The notes below the pieces were generated by a model, which had not been told where the DNA came from, did no database searches, and worked only from the letters and a program-made list of their open reading frames with translations. From Deltaproteobacteria bacterium HGW-Deltaproteobacteria-8 (GTDB taxonomy: Bacteria > Desulfobacterota > Desulfovibrionia > Desulfovibrionales > Desulfovibrionaceae), in contig PHAR01000001.1 in assembly GCA_002840405.1 (NCBI GenBank), forward strand, positions 640,320-704,319: a DNA stretch of 64,000 nucleotides, given 5' to 3'. Shown one piece after another: positions 1 to 9,244 of this stretch. Both the position numbers and the translations under genes were made by a program. The first letter of the stretch is position 1, and each line of letters begins with the position of its first letter.

Positions 1-1
1 C

Positions 2-301
2 CGCCAGGCCGACGATGCCGAGGCGCTGGAAACCTATCAGGATCTGGTGGACGTCACCCGCGACTTCATCGGCATGATCAGCACCCTGCGCAGCGAATTC
101 GCCCTCAAGGACTACCGCGAGTTCATGGAAGCCAGCGACCAGCTCTCCAACCTGTTCAGCGAGATGACCACGGTCATGGGCAACGAGGACTGGATACTTC
201 TGGCCGACCTGCTGGAATACGAGTTTCTGCCCGCCGTGCACCGCTGGAAGAAGGTCGTCGCGCAGCTGCGTGAAGACGTCCGGTCATCCGGAAAGGAGTA
301 A
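2..301 (+). CDS. 3' end of a helical protein, possibly flagellar locus (partial)
   Basis: The frame is open from the first bases of the window, so the true start lies upstream. The visible 99 residues are almost entirely amphipathic helix, acidic and rich in Leu, Glu and Asp, with no membrane segment or catalytic motif. It ends three bases before the start of the next gene, and the two are surely cotranscribed. I do not recognise a named family. The pairing with a FlgN/FliT-like neighbour suggests a helper gene in a flagellar cluster, but that is inference only. Confidence 0.6.
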   Translation, partial: RQADDAEALETYQDLVDVTRDFIGMISTLRSEFALKDYREFMEASDQLSNLFSEMTTVMGNEDWILLADLLEYEFLPAVHRWKKVVAQLREDVRSSGKE

Positions 302-304
302 GCC

Positions 305-673
305 ATGCACGCGGCCTTCACCCTGCTCGACCAGGCCATTGAGATGGGAAACCAGGAACTGGCCCACCTTGCCGCTGGCGATGTGGACAAGGCCGAGGAA
401 GTGGCTTTCGGGCGCGACGTCGTCATGACGCAGGCCCTGTCCACGGACAGCCTGGGCGCACCGGAAGGGAAATGCCTGGACTCCCTGGTGGCCAAACTGG
501 AGGAGCTCAGAGCCCTCCAGGCCAGGATCATCGAAGAGGCCACGCGCCTGCGCCGGTCCCTGGGCCAGGAGATCACGCGCTCGGGCCAGGAGCACAAGCG
601 GCACCAGGGCTACGGCAGGGCCGTGCGGCCCACCCCGCGCATCCGCAGCAGCTTCATCAGCAAAAACGGCTAA
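305..673 (+). CDS. FlgN/FliT-like flagellar chaperone candidate
   Basis: A 122-residue, mostly helical protein. Two long helices (about residues 1-45 and 55-95) are followed by a basic tail with a GYGRA stretch and a C-terminal ISKNG. A helical hairpin with this kind of basic Tyr-Gly tail resembles FlgN/FliT export chaperones, which hold hook-associated or cap proteins before export. The gene starts three bases after the stop of the previous helical gene. Its last bases overlap the stop of the convergent ABC ATPase gene. The match is by general architecture, so the family name is tentative. Confidence 0.5.
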   Translation: MHAAFTLLDQAIEMGNQELAHLAAGDVDKAEEVAFGRDVVMTQALSTDSLGAPEGKCLDSLVAKLEELRALQARIIEEATRLRRSLGQEITRSGQEHKRHQGYGRAVRPTPRIRSSFISKNG

Positions 674-2310
674 ATTTTCGTGGAAGCGCGGCCCGTTCTG
701 CGGGCCGCCTTCCATGCCGCATAGGCCACCCCACCACCGCAAAACGCCACGCGCCCCGCGCGCAAGGCCAGCACACGGCTGCTTTGCCCGGACAAAAACC
801 GTCCAGGCAGATCGGCCTCGTGGTGCGTGACCATGACCAGGGGCACGCCCAGCGCGGCCAGGCGGTCGAACAGGTCCCGCGCCGCGCCGCGCGCCCTCTG
901 GTCCAGGCCCGCCATGGGCTCGTCCAGAATCAGCAGGGCCGGGCTTCCAGCCAGGGCGCGGGCCAGCAGCACCCGCCGGAACTGCCCGCGCGACAGGCTG
1001 CGCACGCGCCTGCCAGCCAGCTTCGCCAGCTCGAAGAACTCCAGCCAGCGCGCCACCAGGGCACGATTCAAGGCATCCGGCTCCGCAAACAGGTCCAGGC
1101 TCCCGTCAAGTCCGGTGGCCACGGCCTCCTCCACCCGCAGATCATAGGGGAAGCCCGCCTGCAAGGCCGCCGACACCACCCCGATGCGCCGCCGGACGTC
1201 ATCAACATTCTCGCCCGGCGCGGCAAAGCCATACTCCACCAGCCCAGGCGGGCCGTCCACGGCCGAGGGCCAGATGCTTCCGGCCAGCAGGGACAGCAGC
1301 GTGCTCTTGCCAGCGCCGTTCGGGCCCAGCACGGCCCAGTGCTCGCCCGGCAGGATGGTCCAGTCGATCCCCTGCAGGACACGCGCGCCGTCGATGTCCA
1401 CGCTGGCGTTCGTGATGCGCGCCAGGAACTCCGGGCTCGCGGCGGGCGTTGTTGCTGTCGTTGTTGCTGTGGTTGTCGGCACCGGCGCGGTCAGGGGCGG
1501 GGAAAGTGCGGCTTCGGCCTCGGCCCTTGACTCCAGAGCGGGCAGCACCTCGGCCAGGGGGCCGCTGTGGCGTGCGCGCCCGGCCTCCAGCACCAGGCCA
1601 TGCGTCAGGCAGCCGGGCAGTTCGTCCAGGCGGTGGCTGGCGAAGAGCAGGGCCAAGCGCGGGTCAGCCGTGGCCACGCGGTCGAGCAGGACCAGAAATT
1701 CGCGCCGCGCCGGGGCGTCCAGGCCCTCCAGGCACTCGTCCAGCACCAGCACATCCGGCCGGGCCACCAGGGCGCGCGCCAGAAGCAGCCTGCGGCCCTC
1801 GCCCGAGGACAGCGTGGTCATGCGCCGTCCAGCCAGGGTGGACAACCCCAGTTTCTCCAGCAGCCTCGTGGCGGCCGCAACCTGCTCCGGCTGAGGCTCG
1901 GCGTACAGCAGCGGCCCGTCGCCAAAGCCGGAGAGCACAACATCCAGGCCAGTGGCCGTCCAGTCGTGGGCCGCAAAGGCGTCCTGCATGTCGCCGCTGA
2001 CCAGCCCCAGGCGCTGGCGCAGGCCCAGCGGCGTGGGCTGCGGACCGCCAGTGCCGGGAAAATCATAGACGCGTTCACACCCCCCGCCTGTCTTGCCCTG
2101 GCCTGTCTTCCCCACATCGGGCGCAATCTCGCCGCGCACCAGCCGCAGGAAGGTGGTCTTGCCCGCGCCGTTTGCGCCCAGCACGGCCCAGCGCGCCCCC
2201 GGTTCCAGGCGGAAAGCCAGCGGATGCAGCAGCGCCATGCCGCCACGCGTCACGCCAGCCCCGCGCAGTTCCACCAGCGGCCCTGGCCTTGACCCAATTT
2301 CTCTGCCCAT
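670..2310 (-). CDS. Duplicated-ATPase ABC protein, ModF/PhrA-like
   Basis: This 546-residue protein carries two complete ABC ATPase domains in tandem and no membrane segment. The first has a Walker A of GANGAGKTT near residue 45 and the signature LSSGEGRRL. The second has GPNGAGKST near residue 335 and LSRGQFRR. They are joined by a Pro/Thr/Ala low-complexity linker around residue 280. This layout matches ModF (PhrA) of the molybdate locus, a soluble protein of about 490 residues whose role is poorly defined. The start has a clean GGAGG site. No modABC genes are in view, so a link to molybdate is only suggested by the family. Confidence 0.8.
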   Translation of the reverse strand: MGREIGSRPGPLVELRGAGVTRGGMALLHPLAFRLEPGARWAVLGANGAGKTTFLRLVRGEIAPDVGKTGQGKTGGGCERVYDFPGTGGPQPTPLGLRQRLGLVSGDMQDAFAAHDWTATGLDVVLSGFGDGPLLYAEPQPEQVAAATRLLEKLGLSTLAGRRMTTLSSGEGRRLLLARALVARPDVLVLDECLEGLDAPARREFLVLLDRVATADPRLALLFASHRLDELPGCLTHGLVLEAGRARHSGPLAEVLPALESRAEAEAALSPPLTAPVPTTTATTTATTPAASPEFLARITNASVDIDGARVLQGIDWTILPGEHWAVLGPNGAGKSTLLSLLAGSIWPSAVDGPPGLVEYGFAAPGENVDDVRRRIGVVSAALQAGFPYDLRVEEAVATGLDGSLDLFAEPDALNRALVARWLEFFELAKLAGRRVRSLSRGQFRRVLLARALAGSPALLILDEPMAGLDQRARGAARDLFDRLAALGVPLVMVTHHEADLPGRFLSGQSSRVLALRAGRVAFCGGGVAYAAWKAARRTGRASTKI

Positions 2311-2396
2311 GCCGTCCTCCGGCCCGCATCATGCCCCGTGCGCCGCACACGCGCAAGAGCTTGCCAGCCGCCTGGATTCGCGCTAACCCGCAGTGC

Positions 2397-3350
2397 ATGC
2401 TGACATCCTTGAACATCCTGCCAGATGCCCCGCGCATCCCCGTGGCCCTGCTGCGCCAGACAGGCTACGACCGCACCGCCCTGCGCGACGTTGTCGAGCG
2501 CGTGCTGGTCGCCTGCGGGCTGGACTTCGCGCGCGGGGAGCGCGTGCTGGTCAAGCCCAACCTGGTGTCCAGGAACAACGCCGTTTTGTCCTGCACCCAC
2601 CCGGAGGTGGTGCGCTCCGTGTGCGCGCACCTGCTGGACTGCGGGGCCAGGCCCATGGTGGCCGACTCCCCGGCCTTTGGCAGCGCCGCGCGCGTGGCGG
2701 CAGCCTGCGGCCTGACCGAGGCACTAAACGACCTGGACCTGCGCGTGGCCACCCTGGACCGGCCAACGCCGCTCAAGCTGAGTGACGGCGGCCATATCGG
2801 CCTGTCGCGCCAGGCGCTGGAGGCCGACCGCATCCTGAGCGTGGCCAAGCTCAAGGCCCACGGGCAATTCCGCGTCACGGCCAGCACCAAGAACCTCTTC
2901 GGCGCGGTCTGCGGCTGCCGCAAGGCCCTGGCCCACATGCGCCTGGGCGATCTTCCGGGGCGCATGGAGCGCCTGGTGCTCGACGTGCGCCGCGCCCTGC
3001 CGCCCGCCATCGGCCTGGTGGACGGCATCAGCGCAATGCACCGGGGCGGGCCCATCCACGGCCAGGCCTTTGCCCTGGGGCTGCTGGGCTGCTCGCCGGA
3101 CACGCTGACCCTGGACGCGGCCCTCTACGGCATCCTGGGCCTCACCCCAGCGGACGTGCCCCTGTGGACCGAGGCGCTCATCCAGAAGCTCCCGGGCGCC
3201 GATCCGCTCACCACGCGGTATGTGCTCGACGAACCCCAGGCCTTTGACGCCACAGGCTTCGAGGTCCAGGCACAGCTCTCGCCCATGCGCTTCGAGCCCC
3301 TGCGCTTCGTGCGCGGCCGGGTGAAGAGCCTGCTGGAATCCCTGGGCTAG
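2397..3350 (+). CDS. DUF362-family protein
   Basis: A 317-residue cytosolic protein. The VKPNLVSRN motif near residue 60, the HPEVVR stretch, and the following GDSP-like and N-terminal lysine-rich segments identify the DUF362 family, whose biochemical role is unknown. Many family members carry a C-terminal ferredoxin domain; this one has no Cys motif and ends after the core. The ATG chosen gives the family N-terminus directly; no strong ribosome-binding site is visible. It diverges from the ModF-like gene across 86 bases and precedes hypF on the same strand by 94 bases. Confidence 0.8.
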   Translation: MLTSLNILPDAPRIPVALLRQTGYDRTALRDVVERVLVACGLDFARGERVLVKPNLVSRNNAVLSCTHPEVVRSVCAHLLDCGARPMVADSPAFGSAARVAAACGLTEALNDLDLRVATLDRPTPLKLSDGGHIGLSRQALEADRILSVAKLKAHGQFRVTASTKNLFGAVCGCRKALAHMRLGDLPGRMERLVLDVRRALPPAIGLVDGISAMHRGGPIHGQAFALGLLGCSPDTLTLDAALYGILGLTPADVPLWTEALIQKLPGADPLTTRYVLDEPQAFDATGFEVQAQLSPMRFEPLRFVRGRVKSLLESLG

Positions 3351-3444
3351 GACCAGGCCAAACGCCGGCATTTTGCCCGGCGGGCTTGCCACGCGCCCCG
3401 GCCTTGGCTATCACCTTCGGGACGCAGCCAGCCAAGGAGAGCCC

Positions 3445-5877
3445 ATGCCCGAGATTTCCCCCCGCCGCCGCATCACCGTCACCGGCCAGGTGCAGGGCGT
3501 GGGCTTCCGTCCATACATCTACAGGCTGGCCCTGGACGTGGGGCTGGCTGGCATGGTGCGCAACGCCCCCGAGGGCGTCATCATCGAGCTCCAGGGCAGC
3601 GCGCGGCGCCTGGACGAGTTCCTGCGCCGCTTGGAGCCGGAGCAGCCGCCGCTTTCGCGCATCATGCGCGTCACGACCCAGGACATCCCCTCCCTGGCCG
3701 AGGCCAACGGCTTTGCGATCCACAAGAGCACCGGCGGCAGCGGACACGACGTGCTCATCAGCCCGGACATCAGCACCTGCGCCGACTGCCTGGCCGAACT
3801 GACCGACAAGAACGACCGCCGCTTCCTGTACCCGTTCACCAACTGCACAAACTGCGGCCCGCGCTTCACCATCACGCGCTCCATCCCCTACGACCGCCCG
3901 AACACGTCCATGGGCTGCTTCCCCCTGTGCCCGGACTGCCAGCGCGAGTACGACGACCCGGCCAACCGGCGCTTCCACGCCCAGCCCAACGCCTGCCCGG
4001 TTTGCGGCCCCAAGGTCTGGCTGTCCGACCGCTCGGGGCTTGTGGTGGCCCGGCGCGACGAAGCCATGCGCAAGCTGGCGGCCATCCTGATGCAGGGCGG
4101 CATCGCCGCAGTCAAGGGCCTGGGCGGCTTCCACCTGGTCTGCGACGCCACCAGCCAGGAGGCCGTGCGTGAGCTGCGCAGGCGCAAGCACCGCCCGCAC
4201 AAGCCGCTCGCCGTCATGGTGCCGGACATCGAGACCGCCCGGCAGATGGCCTACGTCGGCCCGGCGGAGGAGGCCTGGCTCACGGGACACGTGCGGCCCA
4301 TCGTGCTCTGCCCCAGGCGTCGCGGAGCGCCCCTGGCCGAGTCCGTGGCCCCGGACGCCGACCAGGTGGGCTTGATGCTGCCGTACACGCCACTGCACCA
4401 TGTGCTGTTCCGGCGCTTCGGGCGGCTTTTGCAGCAGGAGCGCCAGAACATGCCCGCCGCCCTGGTCATGACATCGGGCAACGCCAGCGACGAACCCATC
4501 TGCCTGGGCAACCGCGAGGCGCTCTCCCGCCTGGCCGAGATCGCGGACATCTTCATGTTCCACAACCGCGACATCCTCATCCGCACCGACGACTCCGTGC
4601 TGCGCATCCTGCCGGGAACCGACCAGCCCATGTTCCTGCGCCGGGCCCGCGGCTTCGCGCCGCAGCCGGTGTTCCTGCCGGAGTCCGGCCCGAGCGTGCT
4701 CGGCCTGGGGCCGGAGCTCAAGTGCACCCTGACCCTGACCAAGGGCGACAAGGCCTTTGTGAGCCAGCACCTGGGCGACATGCAGAACATCGAGACCCTG
4801 GGCTTCCACCACGAGATCACCGAGCATTTCCAGGACATCCTGCAGACCGAGCCGGTGCTGGCGGTGCGCGACCAGCACCCCAACTACCTGACCACCAGCG
4901 TGGCCCAGGAGATGATGCGCACCACCGGCATCGAGTCCACCTTCCTCCAGCACCATTTCGCCCACGCCCACGCCGTGCTGGCCGAGAACAAACACAAAGG
5001 CCCGGCCATCTGCCTGGCGCTGGACGGCACGGGCTTCGGCACCAGCCAGCCCAACCTGGGGCTCGCCGCCAGCTGGACCATCTGGGGCGGCGAGTGCCTG
5101 CTGGTGGACACCCAGAACCTGCGCCACAGCCGCCTGGGGCACCTGGCCGAGTTCAGCCTGCCCGGCGGCGAGGCCGCAGTGCACGAGCCCTGGCGTCTGG
5201 CCCAGGCCCTGCTCTGGGAGGTGGACATTGAACAGAGCGGCCAGGACAACACCCCGGACTGGCCCTGGCTGCCGGAATACGAGCAGACCAGCCGCTTCTT
5301 GCCGCAGCTCCTGCGCCAGAGCCTGAACTGCCCGCTGACCTCCAGCTGCGGGCGGCTGTTCGACGCGGTGTCGGCCATGCTCGGCCTGTGCCTGAAGACC
5401 ACCTTCGAAGGCCAGGCGGCCATCATGCTGGAGCAGGCCCAGGACCTGAGCATCCCCTTCGGCGACGCCGTGGTGTACCCCGCGCCGCTCCTGAAGCAGG
5501 AAGGCACCGGCCGCCTGGGCGCTAACGAACTGCCCCGGCAGCTCGACATCTACGGCATGTTCCAGGCCCTGCTGGGCGACATGCAACAGGGCACGCCGCT
5601 GCCGGTCATCGCCCGGCGCTTCCACGCCAGCCTCATCACCGGCCTGGCCCACATGGCCGCGCACTTCGCCAAGCGCGAGGGCGTCGCCCATGTGGCCCTG
5701 TCCGGCGGGGTCATGCAGAATATGACCTTTGCCGTGGAGCTGCCCAAAGCCATCGCAGCGCGCGGCCTGATCCCGCTGACGCACAAGGACCTGCCCCCAA
5801 ACGACGCCTGCGTGTCCCTGGGCCAAGCCGCCTTTGGCCAGCGCCTGCTGAACCTGCGCAAGGAGCGTGGCCAGTGA
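3445..5877 (+). CDS. hypF: HypF, [NiFe]-hydrogenase maturation carbamoyltransferase
   Basis: HypF uses carbamoyl phosphate and ATP to place a carbamoyl group on the C-terminal Cys of HypE, the source of the CN ligands of [NiFe] hydrogenase. All parts are visible in 810 residues: an acylphosphatase domain with QGVGFRPY at 17-24, zinc-finger pairs CADC (from 112), CTNC, CPDC and CPVC, a YrdC-like domain, and a Kae1-like domain with HHFAHAHA near 503. The ATG follows AAGGAG by six bases. The stop overlaps the next gene by four bases. No other hyp gene is present in the window, so the maturation genes are scattered. Confidence 0.97.
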   Translation: MPEISPRRRITVTGQVQGVGFRPYIYRLALDVGLAGMVRNAPEGVIIELQGSARRLDEFLRRLEPEQPPLSRIMRVTTQDIPSLAEANGFAIHKSTGGSGHDVLISPDISTCADCLAELTDKNDRRFLYPFTNCTNCGPRFTITRSIPYDRPNTSMGCFPLCPDCQREYDDPANRRFHAQPNACPVCGPKVWLSDRSGLVVARRDEAMRKLAAILMQGGIAAVKGLGGFHLVCDATSQEAVRELRRRKHRPHKPLAVMVPDIETARQMAYVGPAEEAWLTGHVRPIVLCPRRRGAPLAESVAPDADQVGLMLPYTPLHHVLFRRFGRLLQQERQNMPAALVMTSGNASDEPICLGNREALSRLAEIADIFMFHNRDILIRTDDSVLRILPGTDQPMFLRRARGFAPQPVFLPESGPSVLGLGPELKCTLTLTKGDKAFVSQHLGDMQNIETLGFHHEITEHFQDILQTEPVLAVRDQHPNYLTTSVAQEMMRTTGIESTFLQHHFAHAHAVLAENKHKGPAICLALDGTGFGTSQPNLGLAASWTIWGGECLLVDTQNLRHSRLGHLAEFSLPGGEAAVHEPWRLAQALLWEVDIEQSGQDNTPDWPWLPEYEQTSRFLPQLLRQSLNCPLTSSCGRLFDAVSAMLGLCLKTTFEGQAAIMLEQAQDLSIPFGDAVVYPAPLLKQEGTGRLGANELPRQLDIYGMFQALLGDMQQGTPLPVIARRFHASLITGLAHMAAHFAKREGVAHVALSGGVMQNMTFAVELPKAIAARGLIPLTHKDLPPNDACVSLGQAAFGQRLLNLRKERGQ

Positions 5878-7136
5878 CCAATCCAGACGACCAAAACGGG
5901 CAGACAGGCCAGCCAGGCCAGATGGGCCAGACGAGCCTGCCCGTGCTGACCCTGCGCAAGGGCGAGGAACGCCGCCTGTCCGCCGGGCATTTGTGGATCT
6001 TCAGCAACGAGGTGGACGTGGCCAAGAGCCCGCTGACCTCGTTCACCCCGGGCGACTGCGTGCGCGTGGAGTCGTCCCAGGGCAGGCCGCTGGGCAGCGC
6101 CTACGTCAACCCCGGCGCGCTCATCGCCGGACGCGTGTACTGCCAGGACGCCACCCGACCGCTGGACGCCGAGCTGCTGCGCTCGCGCCTGGCCTCGGCC
6201 CTGGCCCTGCGCGAGAGCCTTTTCGACCAGCCTTACTATCGCCTCGTGTTCGGCGAGGGCGACCAGCTGCCCGGCCTGGTGGTGGACCGCTTCGGCGATG
6301 TGCTGGCCGTGCAGATCGGCACCGCAGGCATGGAGCGCCGACGCGAGGACATCATCAGCATCCTGACCGACCTTGTGCGGCCCACGGGCATCCTGTTCAA
6401 GAACGACCTGCCGGGCCGCGAGCTGGAGGGCCTGCCGCGCGTGGTGGAGGTGGCCGCCGGGACCGTGCCGGACGAGGCCGAGATCCAGGAGAACGGCTGC
6501 CGCTTCGTCTTTCCCCTGGCCGGGGGCCAGAAGACCGGCTGGTTCTACGACATGCGCGCCAACCGCGCCCTGGCCGCCAGCCTGGCCAAGGACAGGCGCG
6601 TGCTCGACGTGTTCTCCTACGCCGGGGGCCTGGGCCTGGCCTGCGCCAAGGCCGGGGCGGCCTCGGCAACCTGCCTGGACGCCTCGCGCACGGCGCTGGA
6701 ATACGCTGCCAAGAGCGCGGAGCTCTCCGGCCTTGCGGACCGTGTGGAGACCCTCTGCGTGGACGCCATGGCCGGGCTGAAGGACCTGCGCGCAAAGGGC
6801 CAGAGCTTTGGCCTGGTGAGCGTGGACCCGCCCGCCTTCGTCAAGCGCCGCAAGGACATGGAAAAGGGCCTGACCGCCTACCGCACGGTGAACCGCCTGG
6901 CCCTGGAGCTGACCGGGGACGGCGGCTTCTTTGTGTCCTGTTCCTGCTCCCAGCACGTGGGCCGCGACGATTTGCGCAAAGTGCTCTCCGGGGCCGCGCG
7001 CGACGCCGGGGTGCGCCTGCAGATCCTCACCAGCTGCCATCAGGCGGCGGACCACCCCATCCACCCGGCCATGCCCGAGACCGAGTACCTGAAGGGATTC
7101 CTGTGCCGTGTCACCCGGCCGGGTCGTGGGCTCTGA
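5874..7136 (+). CDS. RlmI-like 23S rRNA (cytosine-C5) methyltransferase
   Basis: A 420-residue class I SAM-dependent methyltransferase starting at a GTG that overlaps the hypF stop, so the two are translationally coupled. An N-terminal PUA-like domain (roughly residues 23-100) is followed by the RlmI-type middle domain, then a Rossmann fold with the motif LDVFSYAGGLG and the catalytic loop VDPPAFVK. The C-terminal Cys-rich strand SCSCSQ is also typical. RlmI methylates C1962 of 23S rRNA in E. coli. The first 20 residues are Gln/Gly/Asn-rich and unlike the family. Coupling to hypF has no obvious functional reason. Confidence 0.85.
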   Translation: MTNPDDQNGQTGQPGQMGQTSLPVLTLRKGEERRLSAGHLWIFSNEVDVAKSPLTSFTPGDCVRVESSQGRPLGSAYVNPGALIAGRVYCQDATRPLDAELLRSRLASALALRESLFDQPYYRLVFGEGDQLPGLVVDRFGDVLAVQIGTAGMERRREDIISILTDLVRPTGILFKNDLPGRELEGLPRVVEVAAGTVPDEAEIQENGCRFVFPLAGGQKTGWFYDMRANRALAASLAKDRRVLDVFSYAGGLGLACAKAGAASATCLDASRTALEYAAKSAELSGLADRVETLCVDAMAGLKDLRAKGQSFGLVSVDPPAFVKRRKDMEKGLTAYRTVNRLALELTGDGGFFVSCSCSQHVGRDDLRKVLSGAARDAGVRLQILTSCHQAADHPIHPAMPETEYLKGFLCRVTRPGRGL

Positions 7137-7229
7137 AATATTGCGCGCAGAGTGCGCAGGATTTTCACAGTGTTCCATTCCTGCGGCCAGGCGATATTTT
7201 AATCCATAACAATTCTTTGATGTTATGCG

Positions 7230-7245
7230 TGGCACAGCCTTTGCT
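7230..7245 (+). promoter_or_regulatory. Sigma-54 (-24/-12) promoter
   Basis: The sequence TGGCAC-N5-TTGCT matches the RpoN consensus at every conserved position. It lies 66 bases before the start codon of the small secreted protein at 7311, with an AT-rich stretch upstream. An activator-binding site was not identified. Confidence 0.8.
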
Positions 7246-7310
7246 TATCATTGGTGCCAGGGCAGGAGCGCTTGCGCACTCCGGTACCTGCGTTCACGGA
7301 GGAGGATGAC

Positions 7311-7601
7311 ATGAAGAGGTTCGCATTGGGTCTGGCCCTGGTGCTGGCGTGCACGGCCATGGCCTTGGCCGCCACCAAGACAGACGACACCGCCGCTGAC
7401 AACAAAGCAGACAAGGCCGCCAGCACGCAAAAGGCCCCGGCCAAGGGTCAAGCCGTGATCGTGCGGGACATGGCGGGTGAGGACTCCAAGACCGGCGACA
7501 TCACCATCAAGGGCAAGGCCGGCTCCGTGACCCATGTCACCTACGGCAAGAGCGAGAAGACCGAGACCAGCGCTGGCGGCGGCAAGGCCGTCGGCCAATA
7601 A
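7311..7601 (+). CDS. Small secreted, charged protein of unknown function
   Basis: A 96-residue protein with a clear Sec signal peptide: basic start MKRF, hydrophobic core, cleavage probably after ALA near residue 19. The mature part is short, Lys/Asp/Thr-rich and low in hydrophobic residues, followed by a small beta-like segment and a Gly/Lys tail. It resembles no enzyme I know. The ATG was chosen over an upstream in-frame one because of the GGAGGA site just before it and the signal peptide. It is a single-gene transcript driven by the sigma-54 promoter at 7230 and followed by a strong hairpin. Confidence 0.75.
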   Translation: MKRFALGLALVLACTAMALAATKTDDTAADNKADKAASTQKAPAKGQAVIVRDMAGEDSKTGDITIKGKAGSVTHVTYGKSEKTETSAGGGKAVGQ

Positions 7602-7621
7602 GCCCCCCCGAAAGGTGGGGC
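7602..7621 (+). terminator. GC-rich hairpin after the small secreted protein
   Basis: The stop codon is followed at once by an eight-pair G/C stem with one mismatch, closed by a GAAA tetraloop. There is no T-tract, so it may stabilise or process the mRNA rather than terminate by itself. From 7622 to 7917 I see no gene, only GC-rich sequence. Confidence 0.5.
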
Positions 7622-7917
7622 ACGGAGAGAGGCGCGGATTGTCCATCGCGCTTGCCGCCCTGCCTGTCGTCCTGCCGCAACGGCCCCGACCACACCGCCC
7701 TTGCTCCCCGCAACCGACCTGGACCGCCTGGGCGCTTCCGCCGGACGAACCCGGCCGCCCTTCCGCGCCTGCACTCCAGTCTGGCACTCCAGTCAAACAT
7801 TGCGCCCCACCAGCCCAGGCCGCAGCCGCAAAGCTGCGGCGAGGCTTGACGCGGCGCGCCGGAATGGGCCAGGAAGGGGCGACACATCGCCCAGCGCTTT
7901 TCAGGGAGACACCACGC

Positions 7918-8217
7918 ATGCAGCCGAGCCGCGACGACCAGAACACCAGCCGCACACCCGACCGCCCGGTCATCGACCTGCGCGAGGTCTGCTGCGGGCT
8001 GGTGCCCGCCATCCTGGCCGAGCTGGCCAAGGTCCAGACCAACGAGGTGGACGTGCTCGTGCGCGCGGGCATCGAGCCGGAGATCATCAGCGGGTTCGGT
8101 GCCGGCGGAAAGTGGCGGCTCACCTTCCAGGCCAGCTTCGGGCACGGCCTGGCGCGCTTCACCCGGCTCAGCACCGACTCTCTGCCCGAGGTCCGCCTGG
8201 ACACCCTCGACTACTAG
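7918..8217 (+). CDS. Hypothetical protein, 99 residues
   Basis: A short protein with a polar N-terminus (about 20 residues), a helix containing CCGLVPAIL, and a C-terminal half that alternates as beta strands. There is no signal peptide, membrane span or recognised motif. A GGGAGA sequence lies a few bases before the ATG. It stands alone between a gene-free stretch and a convergent polyferredoxin gene. I do not recognise the family. Confidence 0.55.
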   Translation: MQPSRDDQNTSRTPDRPVIDLREVCCGLVPAILAELAKVQTNEVDVLVRAGIEPEIISGFGAGGKWRLTFQASFGHGLARFTRLSTDSLPEVRLDTLDY

Positions 8218-8235
8218 CCTTCCACACAGTCAGCT

Positions 8236-9225
8236 CTAGAAATCGGGCGGCTGCCCCAGCAGAAGCATGTGCATGCGCCGGACCATCCGCGCAGGCAGGG
8301 GCGACTGCCAATAGCCCAGCCAATCGGCCGTCAGGGACGCCAACACCAGCACGCCCAGGCACCCTGCGGCGATGGACCACCACGGAATCCGCCAGCCCGC
8401 CACGCGCAGGCCCAGGCAGCCCGGCACCGGGCACGCGCCCACGCACTCCGCGCAGCCCTGGCAGTCCGGCGAGGTCACGCGCATGGTCTGGTCCACGGGC
8501 AGGCCCACGGGACAGGCGCGCGCGCAGCGGCCGCAAGAAATGCAGGAATCGGCGTCGCGGGTGATGGCGCTGGGCGAGAGCCAGGACGCCAGGCCCAAAA
8601 GCGCGCCGTAGGGGCACAGCACCCGGCACCAGAAGGCCGGGATGACCACGGACAAGGCGGCCAGCACGCCGAGCACGGCCAGGGTCACGACGCTGGGGTG
8701 CTCGAAGAAGAGCAGCATCCGCGTGTCCGCCACCATGTTGAAGGGCGCGCGCAGGAAGGCCTCGGCCTCTGCGGGGCTCATGCTCAGGGCCACCCAGCCG
8801 AAGCCCGCCAGGAGCAGATATTTCGGCACCCCCATGAGGCGCCGGGCACGCTGACTCGTCTGGCGGGTCAGGCCCAGCCTGCGGCCCAGGCGCTCCAAGA
8901 GGTTTGACACCAGCCCCACGGGACAGAGCTGGCCGCAAAAGCCCTTGCGCCACAGGAAGCTCATGGCGATGAGGGCCAGGAAGATGGTGAGCCCCGCCGG
9001 GTGGACCGGATCAAAGGAGCCGGTGGAGAAAAAGCGCCGGGCCGCGATGAGCGCACTGATGGGCAGAAAGCCCTCCACCGCCGGGGGCTTGGCCGTCCAT
9101 ATTTCGGTCTGGCCCATGGCCCAGCGCACATGCGCCAGGAAACGAAAGGCCGTCCAGGCGAGAAACAGCGTGAAAGCCCCCTGCACGGCAAGGCGCAGGC
9201 GGGCGGGCGTGAGGATTTTGCGCAT
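8236..9225 (-). CDS. NapH/CcoG-like membrane polyferredoxin
   Basis: A 329-residue membrane protein with several transmembrane helices: one near residues 12-32, one near 80-95, a pair near 130-190, and one at the C-terminal end. The loop after the second has the Cys motif CGQLCP typical of NapH/NosR-type proteins. Two further [4Fe-4S] motifs follow, CISCGRCARACP and CQGCAECVGACP. Such proteins move electrons between the quinone pool and a periplasmic or cytosolic partner. No nap, nos or cco genes are nearby, so the partner is unknown. It is probably cotranscribed with the upstream coiled-coil protein, whose stop is 19 bases before this start. Confidence 0.85.
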   Translation of the reverse strand: MRKILTPARLRLAVQGAFTLFLAWTAFRFLAHVRWAMGQTEIWTAKPPAVEGFLPISALIAARRFFSTGSFDPVHPAGLTIFLALIAMSFLWRKGFCGQLCPVGLVSNLLERLGRRLGLTRQTSQRARRLMGVPKYLLLAGFGWVALSMSPAEAEAFLRAPFNMVADTRMLLFFEHPSVVTLAVLGVLAALSVVIPAFWCRVLCPYGALLGLASWLSPSAITRDADSCISCGRCARACPVGLPVDQTMRVTSPDCQGCAECVGACPVPGCLGLRVAGWRIPWWSIAAGCLGVLVLASLTADWLGYWQSPLPARMVRRMHMLLLGQPPDF

Positions 9226-9244
9226 GGGATGTAGGAGCCGGGGG

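Noticed and set aside
1440-1500. A trinucleotide-like GTTGTTGCTGTCG repeat
   Set aside because: It encodes the Thr/Ala/Pro linker between the two ATPase domains; no sign of an array or mobile element.
472-1530. A 352-codon frame on the + strand over the ModF-like gene
   Set aside because: Composition is Gln/Ala/Arg/Pro-rich shadow; the minus strand has two clear ABC ATPase domains.
3208-5826. A long open frame antisense to hypF
   Set aside because: It is a GC-skew shadow: rich in Gln/Ala/Gly/His/Val, no motif, and the sense strand encodes a complete HypF.
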